From Bacteroidia bacterium (GTDB lineage Bacteria; Bacteroidota; Bacteroidia; UKL13-3): 64,000 nucleotides of DNA. The DNA lies in contig JAKLJI010000008.1 in NCBI GenBank assembly GCA_023151275.1, positions 1 through 64,000 of the forward strand, given 5' to 3'. Positions 61,631 to 64,000 of the stretch are shown here, piece by piece (position 1 is the first letter of the stretch; each line of letters opens with the position of its first letter). Made by a program: the position numbers and the translations under genes. A model generated the notes under the pieces. It was given only the letters and a program-made list of their open reading frames with translations, did no database searches and was not told where the DNA came from.

Positions 61631-61792
61631 ATGTTTAAGCAACACATATCCAGCATGACAGGGATTGAGAATGGATACCTGATCTTCTCCCTGGTAGTTT
61701 TTATGGCCTTTTTTACCGGTGTTCTGATTTGGACCTGGAAAGCCAATAAGACCTATATCGACGATATGAAAAACAAACCTTTTGATCAATAA
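61631..61792 (+). CDS. ccoQ: cbb3-type oxidase subunit CcoQ-like
   Basis: 53 residues from ATG 61631. One TM helix, 'GYLIFSLVVFMAFFTGVLIW', followed by a short charged tail 'TWKANKTYIDDMKNKPF' that fits the W-x-x-x...Y-x-x-x-x pattern of CcoQ/FixQ, a small subunit stabilising the complex. Position between ccoNO and ccoP supports it. Its stop is 4 bp before the ccoP ATG. Confidence 0.85.
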   Translation: MFKQHISSMTGIENGYLIFSLVVFMAFFTGVLIWTWKANKTYIDDMKNKPFDQ

Positions 61793-61796
61793 ACCC

Positions 61797-62657
61797 ATGC
61801 AACTCATGAACAAAAAATATAGCATACTGGCGGCCCTGTTCCTCTTAGGGAACTTGGTAAATGCCGAAGCAACTTCAGAGCCCCTGAGTCTTTCAACCAT
61901 TCTGATTGTTGTAAATGTTGTCCTACTCCTTTTCCTATTTTTCTTATTGGCAATTCTTTCCAATGCCATTAAAGGCTTGAAAAGCGAGCCTGGTCGACCA
62001 CAGCTTAGCTGGTGGGATAGATTCGCGGCTGTTAAATCAGAAAAAACGGAAGAAGAACTTCGTTTGGATGAAGATTTTGATGGCATTTCTGAGCTTGATA
62101 ATCCAACTCCACCTTGGTTTAACTTTATTTTCTATTCAACTATCATCTTTGCGGTAATTTACTTGTTTAATTACCACTATTTCCGCATTAGCAAATTGCA
62201 GGATGATGAATACAAAGAGCAGGTTGCTGTTGCTGAAGAAGCTAAGCAAGCTTATTTGAAAACAACCGGTAATTTAATTGATGAAAACAATGTTACACTC
62301 TTAACAGATGCAAAAGCATTTGAACCGGGTGTGGTTATTTTCAAAGAGAAATGTGCGGTTTGCCACGGCGAATTGGGCGAAGGAAAAGTTGGTCCTAACC
62401 TAACAGATGAATTCTGGATTCATGGTGGTTCTGTAAACGATATCTTCAAAACCATCAAGTATGGTGTACCTGCAAAAGGTATGGTTCCATGGCAGAATTC
62501 ACTAACCGGTAAACAGATTCAGGAAGTTGCTTCCTATATCAAATCACTAAAAGGAACTAATCCTCCAAATCCGAAAGAAGCTCAAGGCGATAAGTACGAA
62601 GAGGGTGGTGCAGCTCCGGCAGACACAGCTTCTGCTAAGGCAACAGCCTTGAATTAA
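61797..62657 (+). CDS. ccoP: cbb3-type oxidase diheme-family subunit CcoP, single heme
   Basis: 286 residues from ATG 61797 (ATG 61806 is an alternative). Signal-like N-terminus 'NKKYSILAALFLLGNLVNA', then a first TM helix 'TILIVVNVVLLLFLFFLLAI', a CcoP N-terminal domain ('NPTPPWFNFIFYSTIIFAVI') with a second TM, and a C-terminal cytochrome c domain with one motif 'KCAVCHGELGEGKVGPNL' (CxxCH near residue 186) and Met candidate 'VPAKGMVPW'. Proteobacterial CcoP normally has two heme c sites; only one is seen here, which I believe is usual for the phylum. Function: electron entry from cytochrome c to CcoO. Confidence 0.92.
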   Translation: MQLMNKKYSILAALFLLGNLVNAEATSEPLSLSTILIVVNVVLLLFLFFLLAILSNAIKGLKSEPGRPQLSWWDRFAAVKSEKTEEELRLDEDFDGISELDNPTPPWFNFIFYSTIIFAVIYLFNYHYFRISKLQDDEYKEQVAVAEEAKQAYLKTTGNLIDENNVTLLTDAKAFEPGVVIFKEKCAVCHGELGEGKVGPNLTDEFWIHGGSVNDIFKTIKYGVPAKGMVPWQNSLTGKQIQEVASYIKSLKGTNPPNPKEAQGDKYEEGGAAPADTASAKATALN

Positions 62658-62682
62658 TCATTAATTTGCTTATTTTTATCAG

Positions 62683-62731
62683 ACCTGAATGGAATGATTG
62701 TTACTAAAAAAGACAATCATTTTGTTCAGGT
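62683..62731. promoter_or_regulatory. Long two-part stem-loop between ccoP and ccoG
   Basis: ACCTGAA (62683-62689) with TTCAGGT (62725-62731) and AATGATTGT (62693-62701) with ACAATCATT (62713-62721), separated by a symmetric 3/3 internal loop; apical loop of 11 nt. It could attenuate or terminate transcription before ccoG, or protect the 3' end of the ccoP message. The run of Ts after it is weak. Confidence 0.55.
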
Positions 62732-62754
62732 TTGTTCGTATAAAAAGACCCCCC

Positions 62755-64000
62755 ATGGAAAGTGCTAAAATTATAGACCAGCAGCAGTTTAGAGATAAGC
62801 TGGCCAATGTTGATAGAAGCGGAAAACGACTCTGGATTTTCCCTAAGAAACCCAAAGGACCTTTGTACAATTACAGAACCTGGTTTAGCTGGTTGCTGAT
62901 GGGTTTGATGTTTGTTGGTCCCTGGATAAAATTTCATGATAAGCCACTGCTCATGCTCAATGTGCTTGATCGCAAGTTTATCATTTTTGGAATGGTATTC
63001 TGGCCACAAGACTTGAACTTGTTCGCCTTGTTGATGCTCACTTTTGTGTTGTTTATCATTCTATTTACTGTTGTGTTTGGAAGGGTTTGGTGCGGTTGGG
63101 CTTGTCCGCAAACGGTTTTCATGGAAATGCTGTTTCGCAAAGTGGAGTATTTGATTGAAGGCGATGCCAATCAACAAAAGAAACTTCAAGAAGCCGATTG
63201 GACCTTTGAAAAGATTTGGAAGAAAGGCTTGAAGCATGGTTTGTTTTGGGTATTGTCGTTTATCATAGCCAATACATTCCTCGCTTACATCATTAGCATT
63301 GATGAATTGAAGCTTTTGGTTGAAGATGGGCCAGCCAGGCATTTGGGAAAATTCATGGCACTGATACTATTTACTACAGTGTTTTATTTTGTGTTTGCCC
63401 GATTGAGAGAGCTGGTTTGTATTTTCATTTGTCCTTATGGCCGCTTGCAAGGATTGATGCTTGATAAAAACTCCATTGTGGTCGCTTATGATTTTGTGCG
63501 CGGAGAACCCAGAGGACGGATGGTGAAAGACGATCCTGAAAAGAAAGGGGATTGCGTTGATTGCAAATTGTGCGTTCAAGTTTGTCCTACCGGAATTGAT
63601 ATTCGAAATGGAACCCAATTGGAATGTGTAAACTGCACAGCTTGTATAGATGCCTGCGATGAGGTGATGGTGAAAATTAACAAGCCAAAAGGATTGGTTC
63701 GATTTGCCTCTTTAAATGGAATTACCCGTGGCAAGAAGTTTTCATTCAATCCGCGCAATATTGCCTATTCAGCAGTGTTAACCTTGTTGTTTTCGGTGTT
63801 TTTATTTGCATTGATAACCCGCTCGGATATTGAAACTACTTTGTTGAGAACACCGGGCATGTTGTATCAAAAACAAGAGAACAATCAAATTTCGAACCTG
63901 TACAATATTGAGTTTGTAAATAAAACCTTTAAGGATTTGGATGTAAAGCTGAAATTGATTGAGCCAAAAGGAACCATCAAAATGGTTGAAAATGACCAAA
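62755..64000 (+). CDS. ccoG: cbb3 oxidase accessory protein CcoG, 3' end cut by window
   Basis: At least 415 residues, open to the window edge. Starts at ATG 62755 ('MESAKIIDQQQFRDKLANV'). It has TM helices ('WFSWLLMGLMFVGPWI', 'LLMLTFVLFIILFTVVFG'), a membrane-embedded 'RVWCGWACPQTVFME', 'CIFICPYGRLQGLMLDKNS' and two 4Fe-4S ferredoxin-type clusters 'GDCVDCKLCVQVCPTGIDI' and 'LECVNCTACIDACDE'. These are the marks of CcoG/RdxA/FixG, a copper reductase that helps deliver Cu(I) during cbb3 assembly. It follows ccoP with a stem-loop between them. The C-terminal periplasmic domain (Ig-like in the family) begins before the cut. Confidence 0.95.
   Translation, partial: MESAKIIDQQQFRDKLANVDRSGKRLWIFPKKPKGPLYNYRTWFSWLLMGLMFVGPWIKFHDKPLLMLNVLDRKFIIFGMVFWPQDLNLFALLMLTFVLFIILFTVVFGRVWCGWACPQTVFMEMLFRKVEYLIEGDANQQKKLQEADWTFEKIWKKGLKHGLFWVLSFIIANTFLAYIISIDELKLLVEDGPARHLGKFMALILFTTVFYFVFARLRELVCIFICPYGRLQGLMLDKNSIVVAYDFVRGEPRGRMVKDDPEKKGDCVDCKLCVQVCPTGIDIRNGTQLECVNCTACIDACDEVMVKINKPKGLVRFASLNGITRGKKFSFNPRNIAYSAVLTLLFSVFLFALITRSDIETTLLRTPGMLYQKQENNQISNLYNIEFVNKTFKDLDVKLKLIEPKGTIKMVENDQ

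Overview
The window looks like a chromosomal piece of a Bacteroidota bacterium; I cannot name the genus. Evidence: two proteins end in type IX secretion sorting domains, the cbb3 oxidase has a fused CcoN-CcoO subunit, the CzcA-type metal pump carries a C-terminal TolC domain, prolyl-tRNA synthetase is the archaeal/eukaryotic type, and several intergenic regions carry the Bacteroidota -7 promoter element TAnnTTTG. Many genes lack a Shine-Dalgarno sequence.

Layout. 0-3.2 kb: the end of an AraC-type regulator, then two sugar-nucleotide epimerases. 3.2-4.4 kb: a repeat-only block with 160-bp tandem repeats and permuted short phrases. 4.4-10.3 kb: a minus-strand heavy-metal efflux operon (small His-rich protein, CzcA-TolC fusion, adaptor lipoprotein). 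10.4-12.9 kb: a secreted sorbosone-dehydrogenase-like protein coupled to a SUMF1-fold protein, divergent from the efflux operon, with an FNR-like site between them. 13-16.2 kb: an AlbA/ATPase-type regulator and small secreted or unknown proteins. 16.3-22.6 kb: a minus-strand secA-deoC-SPOR-FAH hydrolase operon and a conserved unknown. 22.7-38.2 kb: mostly housekeeping genes (large TPR/transglutaminase protein, proS, outer-membrane proteins, murB, rlmD, a glycosyltransferase, aroQ, a DUF937 protein).

38.7-49.3 kb is a defence and mobile island: a DUF4160/DUF2442 pair with a frameshifted first gene, a HigBA-type toxin-antitoxin pair, and a type I restriction-modification locus ordered hsdR, Bro-N/DinD-like gene, hsdM, GxxExxY nuclease-like gene in repeat arrays, hsdS, then a decayed second Bro-N copy. 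hsdM itself carries an in-frame, inverted-repeat-bounded insert.

49.4-64 kb: dipeptidyl peptidase III, a TIGR02757 protein, an M61 peptidase, then a respiratory cluster: FNR/CRP regulator, patatin-like lipase, Usp-like protein, copper ATPase CcoI, CcoS, fused CcoNO, CcoQ, CcoP and CcoG (cut by the window end). An FNR-like box and a promoter lie upstream of ccoNO.

The most unusual signal is a family of three diverged, structured, GC-rich elements of about 150-165 bp (716-878, 12920-13071 inverted, 49081-49239). They share conserved unpaired motifs, and one stem keeps its pairing while its sequence changes. I do not recognise them. The next most notable are the repeat-flanked GxxExxY cassette between hsdM and hsdS and the insert inside hsdM. 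Coordinates and motifs were read by eye; no database search was run.
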